NCBI GenBank assembly: GCA_963169745.1
Contig: CAUJCU010000009.1
Span: 124,001 to 188,000 of the forward strand
Reading direction: 5' to 3'
Source of the DNA: Bacteroidota bacterium
GTDB lineage: Bacteria > Bacteroidota > Bacteroidia > UBA4408
DNA: 64,000 nt
The translations under genes were made by a program, and so were the position numbers. The notes under the pieces are model-generated. The model saw nothing but the letters and a program-made list of their open reading frames with translations, had not been told where the DNA came from and did no database searches. Below, piece after piece: positions 57,682-64,000 of the stretch. Every line of letters starts with the position of its first letter. Within the stretch, counting starts at the first letter, position 1.

Positions 57682-57686
57682 GGTTT

Positions 57687-58139
57687 TTATTTAAAGGAAA
57701 TTAGTACTCGTGTTTCTTTTATATGGTTAATGTTTAAGCGTATTGTGGTTTCTGTTTCGTTCTTGTTTTTTTTATTTTTTTCTTTCTCAATTTCAACAAA
57801 TGGATATTGAGCAGTAAGTAAGGTCCCTTTGATTATTTCATTGCTGTCAGTCACTAAGCTCACTTTACGGCCTATATTTTTTTCGTATTGTTCAAATACT
57901 TTAAATGGAGAATCAGCTCCTGGCGAAGATACGGAAAGTTCGAAATCCTCTTTATCTCGGTCCAATTGATTCTCAATATAGCGACTTAATGCCACACAAT
58001 CATGAATACTTAATCCGCCAATTTTATCTATTAAAACTATAATTTTATTTCCAGCTCTAATTTGTACATCAACAACAAAAATTTGTTCCTTTTGTTGCCA
58101 TTGCTCAAAGAGTAATTTTATGTTATTTATGCTTATCAT
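57687..58139 (-). CDS. rimP: ribosome maturation factor RimP
   Basis: Late maturation factor of the 30S subunit. 150 residues with the N-terminal alpha/beta domain (GGLSIHDCVALSRYIENQLD and SVSSPGADSPFK, the family signature) and a C-terminal SH3-like domain (GRKVSLVTDSNEIIKGTLL). First gene of rimP-nusA-infB. A terminator-like hairpin lies 5-33 bases upstream of its ATG, inside the predicted leader. Confidence 0.95.
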   Translation of the reverse strand: MISINNIKLLFEQWQQKEQIFVVDVQIRAGNKIIVLIDKIGGLSIHDCVALSRYIENQLDRDKEDFELSVSSPGADSPFKVFEQYEKNIGRKVSLVTDSNEIIKGTLLTAQYPFVEIEKEKNKKNKNETETTIRLNINHIKETRVLISFK

Positions 58140-58144
58140 TTTAG

Positions 58145-58172
58145 AAATAAAAAAGGGGCTTTATTGGCCCCT
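58145..58172 (-). terminator. terminator-like hairpin in the rimP leader (attenuator candidate)
   Basis: On the minus strand, AGGGGC/GCCCCT (58172-58167 with 58159-58154, loop of 7) is followed at once by TTTTTTATTTC, then the rimP ATG. No gene ends upstream on this strand (the neighbour is divergent), so the hairpin is within the operon leader. Confidence 0.7.
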
Positions 58173-58199
58173 CAAATCATTTTTTTTATTTTTAAACCG

Positions 58200-58207
58200 C
58201 AAAAGTA
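58200..58207 (-). promoter_or_regulatory. -7 box of the rimP-nusA-infB operon
   Basis: The minus strand reads TACTTTTG, a perfect TAnnTTTG box. A TTTC on the minus strand at 58231-58228 (20-base spacer) is a possible -33. The leader would be about 57 bases and contains the hairpin. Confidence 0.55.
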
Positions 58208-58344
58208 GTAATATTTTTAAAAATGAAGAAATTATTTTCTTGAAATTATATTATTTTAGATTTTTTTTTGATAAATAAAATTAATGTACTTATTTTGCCA
58301 AGATAAAACTCAATAAATTGTAGATTAATTTCAACTTTTGTAGT

Positions 58345-58683
58345 ATGATAAACAATAGAAAAATTTCCCTAGTAACACTCAGATGGGTTGTTATGGCACT
58401 CATAACGAACATCGTTCTGTTTTCGAGTAAATTGTTTGCTCAGACTGATACTGCCTCTGTCGCGACTACTGATACTACTATTAATACGGCAACGAAGAAT
58501 GTATTCAAAGAGTTGGGAAAGTCGGTTGCTTCAAAAGACACCCTCTCGGGGCTCTTTATGATTGTAGTAATTATTCTTATTGTTATTTTAGCACTCTACC
58601 TTAGCTTTAGAAGTACAGGTTCCAAAGTAAAGCGTAAAAAAGTAATTGAAAGACAAGAAAGGAGAAGAGCCCAAAACGAATAA
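58345..58683 (+). CDS. small secreted or membrane protein, function unknown
   Basis: 112 residues: a signal peptide (about 12-32, ending SKLFAQ), a Thr/Ser/Ala-rich stretch (TDTASVATTDTTINTATK), one membrane helix (about 69-90), and a strongly basic tail (KVKRKKVIERQERRR). No family recognised. Divergent from rimP. Confidence 0.65.
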   Translation: MINNRKISLVTLRWVVMALITNIVLFSSKLFAQTDTASVATTDTTINTATKNVFKELGKSVASKDTLSGLFMIVVIILIVILALYLSFRSTGSKVKRKKVIERQERRRAQNE

Positions 58684-58704
58684 AAGGTTATTTTTTGGGA
58701 ATTT

Positions 58705-59103
58705 TTACGGGCATTGACAGCTGTCAGTATCATTTATCCTTAATTCTTGTAACACAGTAAAATCATCGCAAACAGAGCACGAAGCAGCTACTACCTTATC
58801 ATTTATTGGATTTGAAAATTTTACTTCATAAAGAGGACATGGTTTTTCATGGACCTTACTGTTATTAAATTGAATATCTGCTCGATTCCATGATTTTCGT
58901 AAAACAGCCGTATCAATATCATAGCACTTTATTTGGCACATAGCTTTTGTGCTAAACTGTGTCGGAAAGTCAGTTAACTTCCCTTTTATTACCTCTTTAG
59001 GGCCTTTGTATATGTTGCTGTCTTTTAATACAAAAAAATACATTACAACAGAACCAATAATTATTCCTGTTAAGAATAAGCGTAAACGTTTCGAAAAATC
59101 CAT
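58705..59103 (-). CDS. Cys-rich membrane-anchored protein, DUF4258-like
   Basis: 132 residues: N-terminal anchor (about 8-26), then a compact domain with Cys pairs CQIKC, C-P-L in KPCPLYEV, CSVC and a final DSCQCP. The last part (VVAASCSVCDDFTVLQELRIND...CQCP) resembles Bacteroidota proteins annotated DUF4258; the match is by eye only. Starts 11 bases upstream of nothing on its strand; ald lies just beyond on the same strand, ending where its region begins. Confidence 0.6.
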   Translation of the reverse strand: MDFSKRLRLFLTGIIIGSVVMYFFVLKDSNIYKGPKEVIKGKLTDFPTQFSTKAMCQIKCYDIDTAVLRKSWNRADIQFNNSKVHEKPCPLYEVKFSNPINDKVVAASCSVCDDFTVLQELRINDTDSCQCP

Positions 59104-59114
59104 AAAATGAAGTA

Positions 59115-60335
59115 TTAAAAGGCAGCCATCAACAAATCAATATCCTTATAAGGGAGTTTGAAAGTTTCCCCTAAAAACTGACTGGTTAAAATACCATTAT
59201 AAACATAGGCTCCATGCCTTACTCCGGAATTTATACGAAGCAAATTTTCAACACCGCCCTCATCTCCTAAATTTAATAAAATAGGAGTGAGTACATTGCT
59301 TAAGGCATGCGAAGCTGTTCGCGATACACGTGAGGGAATATTGGGAACACAATAATGAATAACACCATGAATACGATAAACCGGATTGGTGTGATTCGTA
59401 ACTCTAGAGGTTTCAAAGCACCCACCTTGGTCTATACTAATATCAATCATAACCGACCCATACTTCATCTCTCTAACCATTTCTTCGGTAACAACACAGG
59501 GAGTACGTCCATTTGGAGCTCTTATGGCACCAATTACTACATCGGCAGTTTTTAAGGCCTGAGCTAAAACTTTAGGTTGTAAAACAGAGGTAAACACACG
59601 CGTAGCAAGGTCGCTTTGTAAACGCCTTAAACGATAAACAGAATTGTCAAATATTTTTACGATGGCTCCCAGCCCCAAAGCGGCACGGGTAGCAAATTCT
59701 CCAACAGTTCCAGCCCCTATAATTACAACTTCAGTAGGAGAGGTGCCTGTAATACCACCAAACATACTTCCATTTCCATTATTAATATTACTAAGGTATT
59801 CTGCAGCAATTAAAATAGCGGTATTTCCTGCTATTTCGCTCATAGAACGAATTACAGGGTAAATTCCATCTTCATCTTTAATGTAATCATAAGCAATGGC
59901 TGTTACTTTCTTTTGCATTAACTGCTTTACATAGTTCTCACTCTGAACAGTCATTTGAAGGGCAGAAAACAAAGTGTGTTTATGTTGCAGAAAATTTATT
60001 TCCTCTTCGTTAGGTGGGGTTACTTTCAAAATAATGTCGGCTTCATATACTTCTTTTGTAGAATATACTATTTGTGCTCCCGCTTCACTATAATCTCTAT
60101 CGTCAAAGCTGGCAGCTTTACCGGCATTACTTTCAATGAGCACTTCATGCCCATTACTTACTAAAAGGGCAACTGCCTCAGGAACCAAACAAATTCTGTT
60201 TTCCTGAAAATAAGTTTCTTTGGGTACCCCAATAAATAAGGAACTTTTTTTGCGTGATACCTCTAACATTTCCTCTTGGGGCATTAATCCACCTTTTTTT
60301 TGAAGTGACAAAAGCACTTCTTTGGATGTAATCAT
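59115..60335 (-). CDS. ald: alanine dehydrogenase
   Basis: 406 residues. NAD-dependent oxidative deamination of L-alanine, or its reverse. Family marks: IGVPKETYFQENRICLVPEAV (substrate site), the NAD-binding VVIIGAGTVGEFATRAALGLGA, and the substrate region IRAPNGRTPCVVT and GGCFETSRVTNHT. The N-terminus is longer than in B. subtilis Ald, typical of the Bacteroidota type, which also resembles transhydrogenase alpha subunits. Its stop is 12 bases from the next gene on the strand, so the Cys-rich gene may be co-transcribed. Confidence 0.9.
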   Translation of the reverse strand: MITSKEVLLSLQKKGGLMPQEEMLEVSRKKSSLFIGVPKETYFQENRICLVPEAVALLVSNGHEVLIESNAGKAASFDDRDYSEAGAQIVYSTKEVYEADIILKVTPPNEEEINFLQHKHTLFSALQMTVQSENYVKQLMQKKVTAIAYDYIKDEDGIYPVIRSMSEIAGNTAILIAAEYLSNINNGNGSMFGGITGTSPTEVVIIGAGTVGEFATRAALGLGAIVKIFDNSVYRLRRLQSDLATRVFTSVLQPKVLAQALKTADVVIGAIRAPNGRTPCVVTEEMVREMKYGSVMIDISIDQGGCFETSRVTNHTNPVYRIHGVIHYCVPNIPSRVSRTASHALSNVLTPILLNLGDEGGVENLLRINSGVRHGAYVYNGILTSQFLGETFKLPYKDIDLLMAAF

Positions 60336-60359
60336 GAATCCTTAATATTACTTTACTTG

Positions 60360-60367
60360 CAAAAGTA
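60360..60367 (-). promoter_or_regulatory. -7 box of the alanine dehydrogenase gene
   Basis: The minus strand reads TACTTTTG (perfect TAnnTTTG), 24 bases before the ATG at 60335. Same TACTTTTGC string as in front of rimP. No good -33. Confidence 0.5.
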
Positions 60368-60412
60368 GTCTTTTTATTAAAAAATAGAGAGCAGTATGTT
60401 AAAAATTATTTT

Positions 60413-60838
60413 CTATTCTACTTCTTCTATGCTATAAATTCTGGAGTGGTTTTGATATTCGATTTTTATAAGCAAATACCTTTCGGTAATTAGTGGCATA
60501 ACCTTATCTGCCCATTCTACTAAACATATTTGCCCCGAACTTAAATACTCCTCAAAGCCCAAATCAAAGGCCTCATCAATGTTGTTAAGCCTGTAAAAAT
60601 CAAAATGATATACAGCTTTATGGTTCCTTTCTTTGTACTGATGAATTAAATTATAGCTGGGACTGGTTACCTTTTCGGTTACACCCATTCGCTCACAAAT
60701 TTTTTGCACTAGAGTAGTTTTTCCGCTACCAAGATTACCTTCAAAAATAACGACCGATACTTTAGATAACATCATAAAAATTTGGTCCACTACGCAGGTT
60801 ATATTTTCAAGAGAAATATCTTTGAACTCTACTTTCAT
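60413..60838 (-). CDS. tsaE: tRNA threonylcarbamoyladenosine biosynthesis ATPase
   Basis: ATPase partner of TsaB/TsaD in t6A37 tRNA modification. 141 residues from the ATG at 60838 (MKVEFKDISLENI); a longer frame to 60883 adds 15 residues unlike the family. Walker A is GNLGSGKTTLVQ, followed by TSPSYNLIHQY, YHFDFYRL and the VEWAD box, all diagnostic. Confidence 0.94.
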   Translation of the reverse strand: MKVEFKDISLENITCVVDQIFMMLSKVSVVIFEGNLGSGKTTLVQKICERMGVTEKVTSPSYNLIHQYKERNHKAVYHFDFYRLNNIDEAFDLGFEEYLSSGQICLVEWADKVMPLITERYLLIKIEYQNHSRIYSIEEVE

Positions 60839-60912
60839 TTCACAAATATGAAGTAATTTTTCATATCGCTTTAACTCAAACAAATAATTAACTTTACAAA
60901 CTCATATAAGTT

Positions 60913-61989
60913 ATGGCAAAAAATAAAAAGTTGTCTTTTTACAGCAAACAAAGAGGAAGAAAATCTTTTTTGCCTCCCGGATCAGTCAAAATAGATCCCA
61001 CAGAGAATGATGCCAAAACAGAAATTACATTAATCCAATATGAAGAAAACTTCTTTGAGGAAAGATTACTGAGTAATATTAATGAACTTGATGATTTCGA
61101 TTTTAACCAACATATATCTTGGATAAATATTGAAGGGAAATTATCTACTGAAATAATTGAAAAAATAGGATTAAAATTTAATATACACCCACTAACCCTC
61201 GAAGATATAAGTAATACGGACCAGCGTCCTAAGTTTGAAGATTATCAACATTACGTAGTGGTTATGATGAAAATGCTTTATTACGATACCAGTATGCACA
61301 GCGAGCAGCTTTCAATACTTTTATTTGATAAGTTGGTCATTTCTTTTCAGGAAAGCCAACAAAGTAACGTTTTTAATATACTTAGCAAACGAATAAGAGA
61401 ATCAAAAGGAAGAGTAAAACGCTTTGGTGCCGATTACTTATTTTACTCGCTTATTGATACTGTTGTTGATTCTTATTTTAATATCTTGGATTCCATAGGA
61501 GACCGAATTGAAATAATTGATGAACAAATAATGTCAAATCCTAAACCTGATACAATTAATTATATACACTTTTTAAAACGAGAAATAATATTTTTGAGAA
61601 AATCGGTTTGGTCAGTGCGCGATATGGTTGGAAGCGTTGAACGCAGTGATACTCATTTGATTAAAGAAACAACCGATTTATATTTACGAGATGTTCAAGA
61701 CCATGCTGTTCGAGTTGTTGAAACAGTTGAAAATTATCGTGATTTGATAAACGGAATGATGGATATCTATTTGTCAACATTGAGTAATAAGATGAATGAA
61801 GTTATGAAAATTCTCACAATTATATCTACTTTATTTATCCCTCTTACATTTATAGTAGGTGTATATGGAATGAACTTTGATGATATGCCCGAACTGCATC
61901 ATCCTTGGGGTTACACTTCAGTTTGGATAGTTATGATTAGTATTATGATAGGTTTAATTTCTTATTTCAGAAAGAAGAAATGGCTATAA
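60913..61989 (+). CDS. corA: CorA-type magnesium/cobalt transporter
   Basis: Pentameric Mg2+ channel family, 358 residues. Long cytoplasmic N-terminal domain, then the stalk helix (IHFLKREIIFLRKSVWSVRDM), and two C-terminal membrane helices (about 299-320 and 332-351) joined by the signature YGMNF. Divergent from tsaE. The gene pyrC follows 19 bases later and may be co-transcribed. Confidence 0.94.
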   Translation: MAKNKKLSFYSKQRGRKSFLPPGSVKIDPTENDAKTEITLIQYEENFFEERLLSNINELDDFDFNQHISWINIEGKLSTEIIEKIGLKFNIHPLTLEDISNTDQRPKFEDYQHYVVVMMKMLYYDTSMHSEQLSILLFDKLVISFQESQQSNVFNILSKRIRESKGRVKRFGADYLFYSLIDTVVDSYFNILDSIGDRIEIIDEQIMSNPKPDTINYIHFLKREIIFLRKSVWSVRDMVGSVERSDTHLIKETTDLYLRDVQDHAVRVVETVENYRDLINGMMDIYLSTLSNKMNEVMKILTIISTLFIPLTFIVGVYGMNFDDMPELHHPWGYTSVWIVMISIMIGLISYFRKKKWL

Positions 61990-62008
61990 TTTTAGGAACT
62001 AACAAAGA

Positions 62009-63352
62009 ATGAAAAAATACATTATTAATAATGCAAACCTTGTTAATGAAGGGCAAATTTATGAAGCCTCTGTATGCATCAACAATGGTTTGATTGAACG
62101 AATTGAAAAAAACTCACTTAGCCTTCATGGATATGAAATAATTGATGCCGATGGATTATTCCTATTGCCCGGTATGATTGATGATCAAGTACATTTCAGA
62201 GAGCCTGGGTTAATACACAAAGGGACAATTTATTCGGAGTCAAAAGCTGCCATTGCCGGTGGTATTACTTCCTATATGGAAATGCCTAATACCTTGCCGG
62301 CAGCAGTTAACCTCCCGTTATTGGAAGACAAATATGCCCTTGCTGCTCAATCGTCATTAGCTAATTTCTCTTTTTATTTAGGAGCAACTCCAGAGAATTT
62401 AGAGGAGTTGCTAAAGGTTAATTCCACAACGGTTTGCGGAATTAAAATATTTATGGGTTCATCAACTGGAAATTTGCTGGTAGATGATGAATATGTTCTT
62501 GAAAATATTTTTAGCCAGGTTCAGATTCTTATAGCAGCCCATTGCGAATCAGATCCAATAATTAGAAAGAATCAACAAGAGTTTATAATGCAATACGGTG
62601 ATAAACTTGATGCACAATACCACCATTTAATTAGAAGTGCCGAAGCCTGTTATAAATCATCGTCATTTGCAGTTGCCTTAGCAAAAAAACATAAAACACG
62701 TTTACACATACTTCATATTAGCACAGCACACGAGTTGGATTTGTTTGATAATCATATCCCCTTAAAGGATAAAAAAATTACAGCCGAGGCTTGTGTACAT
62801 CATTTATGGTACTGCAATGATGATTATGCTCAAAAGGGAAATTTCATTAAATGGAATCCGGCTATTAAAACTATTCAAGATAGAGATGCACTGTTGAAAG
62901 CAGTATTGGATAATAAAATTGATGTAATTGCTACGGATCATGCGCCACATACTTTTCAAGAAAAAAGTAAGACTTATATAGAGGCTCCTTCGGGAGGACC
63001 TTTGGTTCAACATGCTTTAGTGGCATTACTGGAGTTATACCATCAAAATAAAATTTCGTTACCCAAAATAGTTGAAAAAACAAGCCATGCAGTTGCTGAT
63101 TTGTTTGGTATTGAAAAACGGGGTTATATTCGTGAAGGCTATTTTGCCGATTTGGTATTGGTAGATCTTAATCAACCTTGGGAGGTTCGTAAAGAAAATA
63201 TATTATACCAATGCGGCTGGAGTCCCTTTGAAGGAACTAGTTTTCATTCAAAAATTAGGAACACATTTGTAAATGGACATTTGGTTTATAACCAAGGCTT
63301 TTTTAATGAAGAGCAGAAAGGGCAAAGATTACGATTTAACAAACAGTCTTAG
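62009..63352 (+). CDS. pyrC: dihydroorotase
   Basis: Closes carbamoyl-aspartate to dihydroorotate in pyrimidine synthesis. 447 residues of the class I amidohydrolase type. The metal motif reads [15 protein letters not shown]: the first His of the usual DxHxH is Gln here, which I recall as common in Bacteroidota. Further marks: [38 protein letters not shown], and the C-terminal GWSPFEGT. Ends 3 bases into the convergent gene at the window's right edge. Confidence 0.9.
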   Translation: MKKYIINNANLVNEGQIYEASVCINNGLIERIEKNSLSLHGYEIIDADGLFLLPGMIDDQVHFREPGLIHKGTIYSESKAAIAGGITSYMEMPNTLPAAVNLPLLEDKYALAAQSSLANFSFYLGATPENLEELLKVNSTTVCGIKIFMGSSTGNLLVDDEYVLENIFSQVQILIAAHCESDPIIRKNQQEFIMQYGDKLDAQYHHLIRSAEACYKSSSFAVALAKKHKTRLHILHISTAHELDLFDNHIPLKDKKITAEACVHHLWYCNDDYAQKGNFIKWNPAIKTIQDRDALLKAVLDNKIDVIATDHAPHTFQEKSKTYIEAPSGGPLVQHALVALLELYHQNKISLPKIVEKTSHAVADLFGIEKRGYIREGYFADLVLVDLNQPWEVRKENILYQCGWSPFEGTSFHSKIRNTFVNGHLVYNQGFFNEEQKGQRLRFNKQS

Positions 63353-64000
63353 TCGTGCTTTAATTTTAGCACTTTTTGAAACACACTATTACCATCCTCA
63401 AAATTTACCTTTAAAAAATAAATACCCTCAGCCAAATTGTTTAACGAAATATGCTCAGAAAACACATCATTGTAGCTATAACTTAGAGACCCCTCTATGT
63501 TGTATAATTCTAAAGTTTTTACTTTTTTATCGCCTGTATTGATATGGAGCCTATCGGTAAATGGATTAGGAAATATTTTTAGCTGTACGTGTTCATTATT
63601 TTTTATTGAAGCAGGTTTTTGATGTATTACTCCCACAGCATCTAAATCAAAACCTCCTTGAGAAAACGCTGTAGGGTATGGGTCATTAATAATATGGTTA
63701 TTGCTGTCATATCGGGCGTATAATGGGTTTATTGACCCTACAACATCTATTATCTTAATGTAAGTAACAGAGTCTATATTTAACCCCACAGCTCCATGCA
63801 ACTCATCCAGGTCAAAGGGAGTACCATACATAACACGATACTTTCCGGCCAAATTATGAAGTAAAGTTGCATCAGAATTGTAATCAAAAGGCCCCATTTG
63901 CACATCAACAGGTGTGTTTGAGATAGCATTGAATCTATAAAAATGAATCCCATCGCTGCTTACTTCAACAAAGGCCAACTCTAAAAAACCATCAATAAAG
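63349..64000 (-). CDS. secreted protein with type IX sorting domain (N-terminus outside the window)
   Basis: The frame is open to the window edge, so only the last 216 or so residues are seen. A beta-rich segment ([33 protein letters not shown]) is followed by a typical type IX secretion C-terminal domain of about 75 residues: [46 protein letters not shown] and [11 protein letters not shown]. Such proteins are exported by PorSS and often cell-surface attached. The upstream function cannot be told. Confidence 0.85.
   Translation of the reverse strand, partial: FIDGFLELAFVEVSSDGIHFYRFNAISNTPVDVQMGPFDYNSDATLLHNLAGKYRVMYGTPFDLDELHGAVGLNIDSVTYIKIIDVVGSINPLYARYDSNNHIINDPYPTAFSQGGFDLDAVGVIHQKPASIKNNEHVQLKIFPNPFTDRLHINTGDKKVKTLELYNIEGSLSYSYNDVFSEHISLNNLAEGIYFLKVNFEDGNSVFQKVLKLKHD

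Overview
The window is ordinary chromosome from a Bacteroidota bacterium. It is AT-rich and densely coded on both strands. The supporting signs are: -7 boxes of the Bacteroidota type TAnnTTTG, often about 19 bases downstream of TTTG or TTTT, and few visible Shine-Dalgarno sequences; a TonB receptor with an N-terminal carboxypeptidase-like domain next to a DUF4249 lipoprotein; a secretion-system type IX C-terminal sorting domain at the right edge; a five-helix SdhC; and many lipoproteins with the SCK/SCE lipobox. No rRNA, CRISPR array, IS element or phage gene was seen. There is one tRNA, tRNA-Leu(GAG).

Layout. 0-2.4 kb: nadD, an HtrA protease, tRNA-Leu. 2.6-6.9 kb (minus): acyltransferase and a RecB/AddA-like helicase-nuclease. 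7.0-8.9 kb: MarR regulator, pirin, YceI, with a 14-bp palindrome on the promoter. 9.1-12.7 kb: beta-oxidation pair (dehydrogenase/hydratase fusion plus thiolase). 13.1-22.3 kb: respiratory block. sdhCAB runs rightward and meets a leftward five-gene operon: small membrane subunit, CuA/cytochrome c subunit II, haem-copper subunit I, SCO-like protein, and a cytochrome b/ferredoxin/MvhD-like fusion. 22.5-27.1 kb: small accessory genes, a decayed TMEM175-family gene, a VOC protein, a histidine-rich lipoprotein and a PAP2 phosphatase. 27.2-33.5 kb: TonB receptor/DUF4249, NAD kinase, and an MbnP/MbnH copper-protein pair. 33.6-44.7 kb: OmpA/TPR lipoprotein, thyA overlapping an MjaI-like nuclease, a saccharopine dehydrogenase-type enzyme, a P-type ATPase broken by one stop codon, a urea transporter, a histone-H1-like/START fusion and an M42 peptidase. 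44.8-64 kb: mostly housekeeping (ung, two-component pair, serS, rsmA, infB-nusA-rimP, alanine dehydrogenase, tsaE, corA, pyrC).

The most interesting block is the leftward operon at 16.7-22.3 kb. Its haem-copper subunit I aligns with the B (ba3) family, but the active-site tyrosine position is glutamine (Q230) and the usual second low-spin haem histidine is lysine (K382). An 18-bp FNR-like palindrome lies about 40 bases upstream of the likely transcription start. The last gene joins a bc1/b6-type cytochrome b, whose PEWY-like loop has become FDWY, to two 4Fe-4S clusters and an MvhD-like domain. Together these suggest a terminal reductase that is not an ordinary oxygen reductase, possibly an NO reductase relative with its own electron-input module. 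That function is an inference; the residues and gene order are read directly from the sequence.
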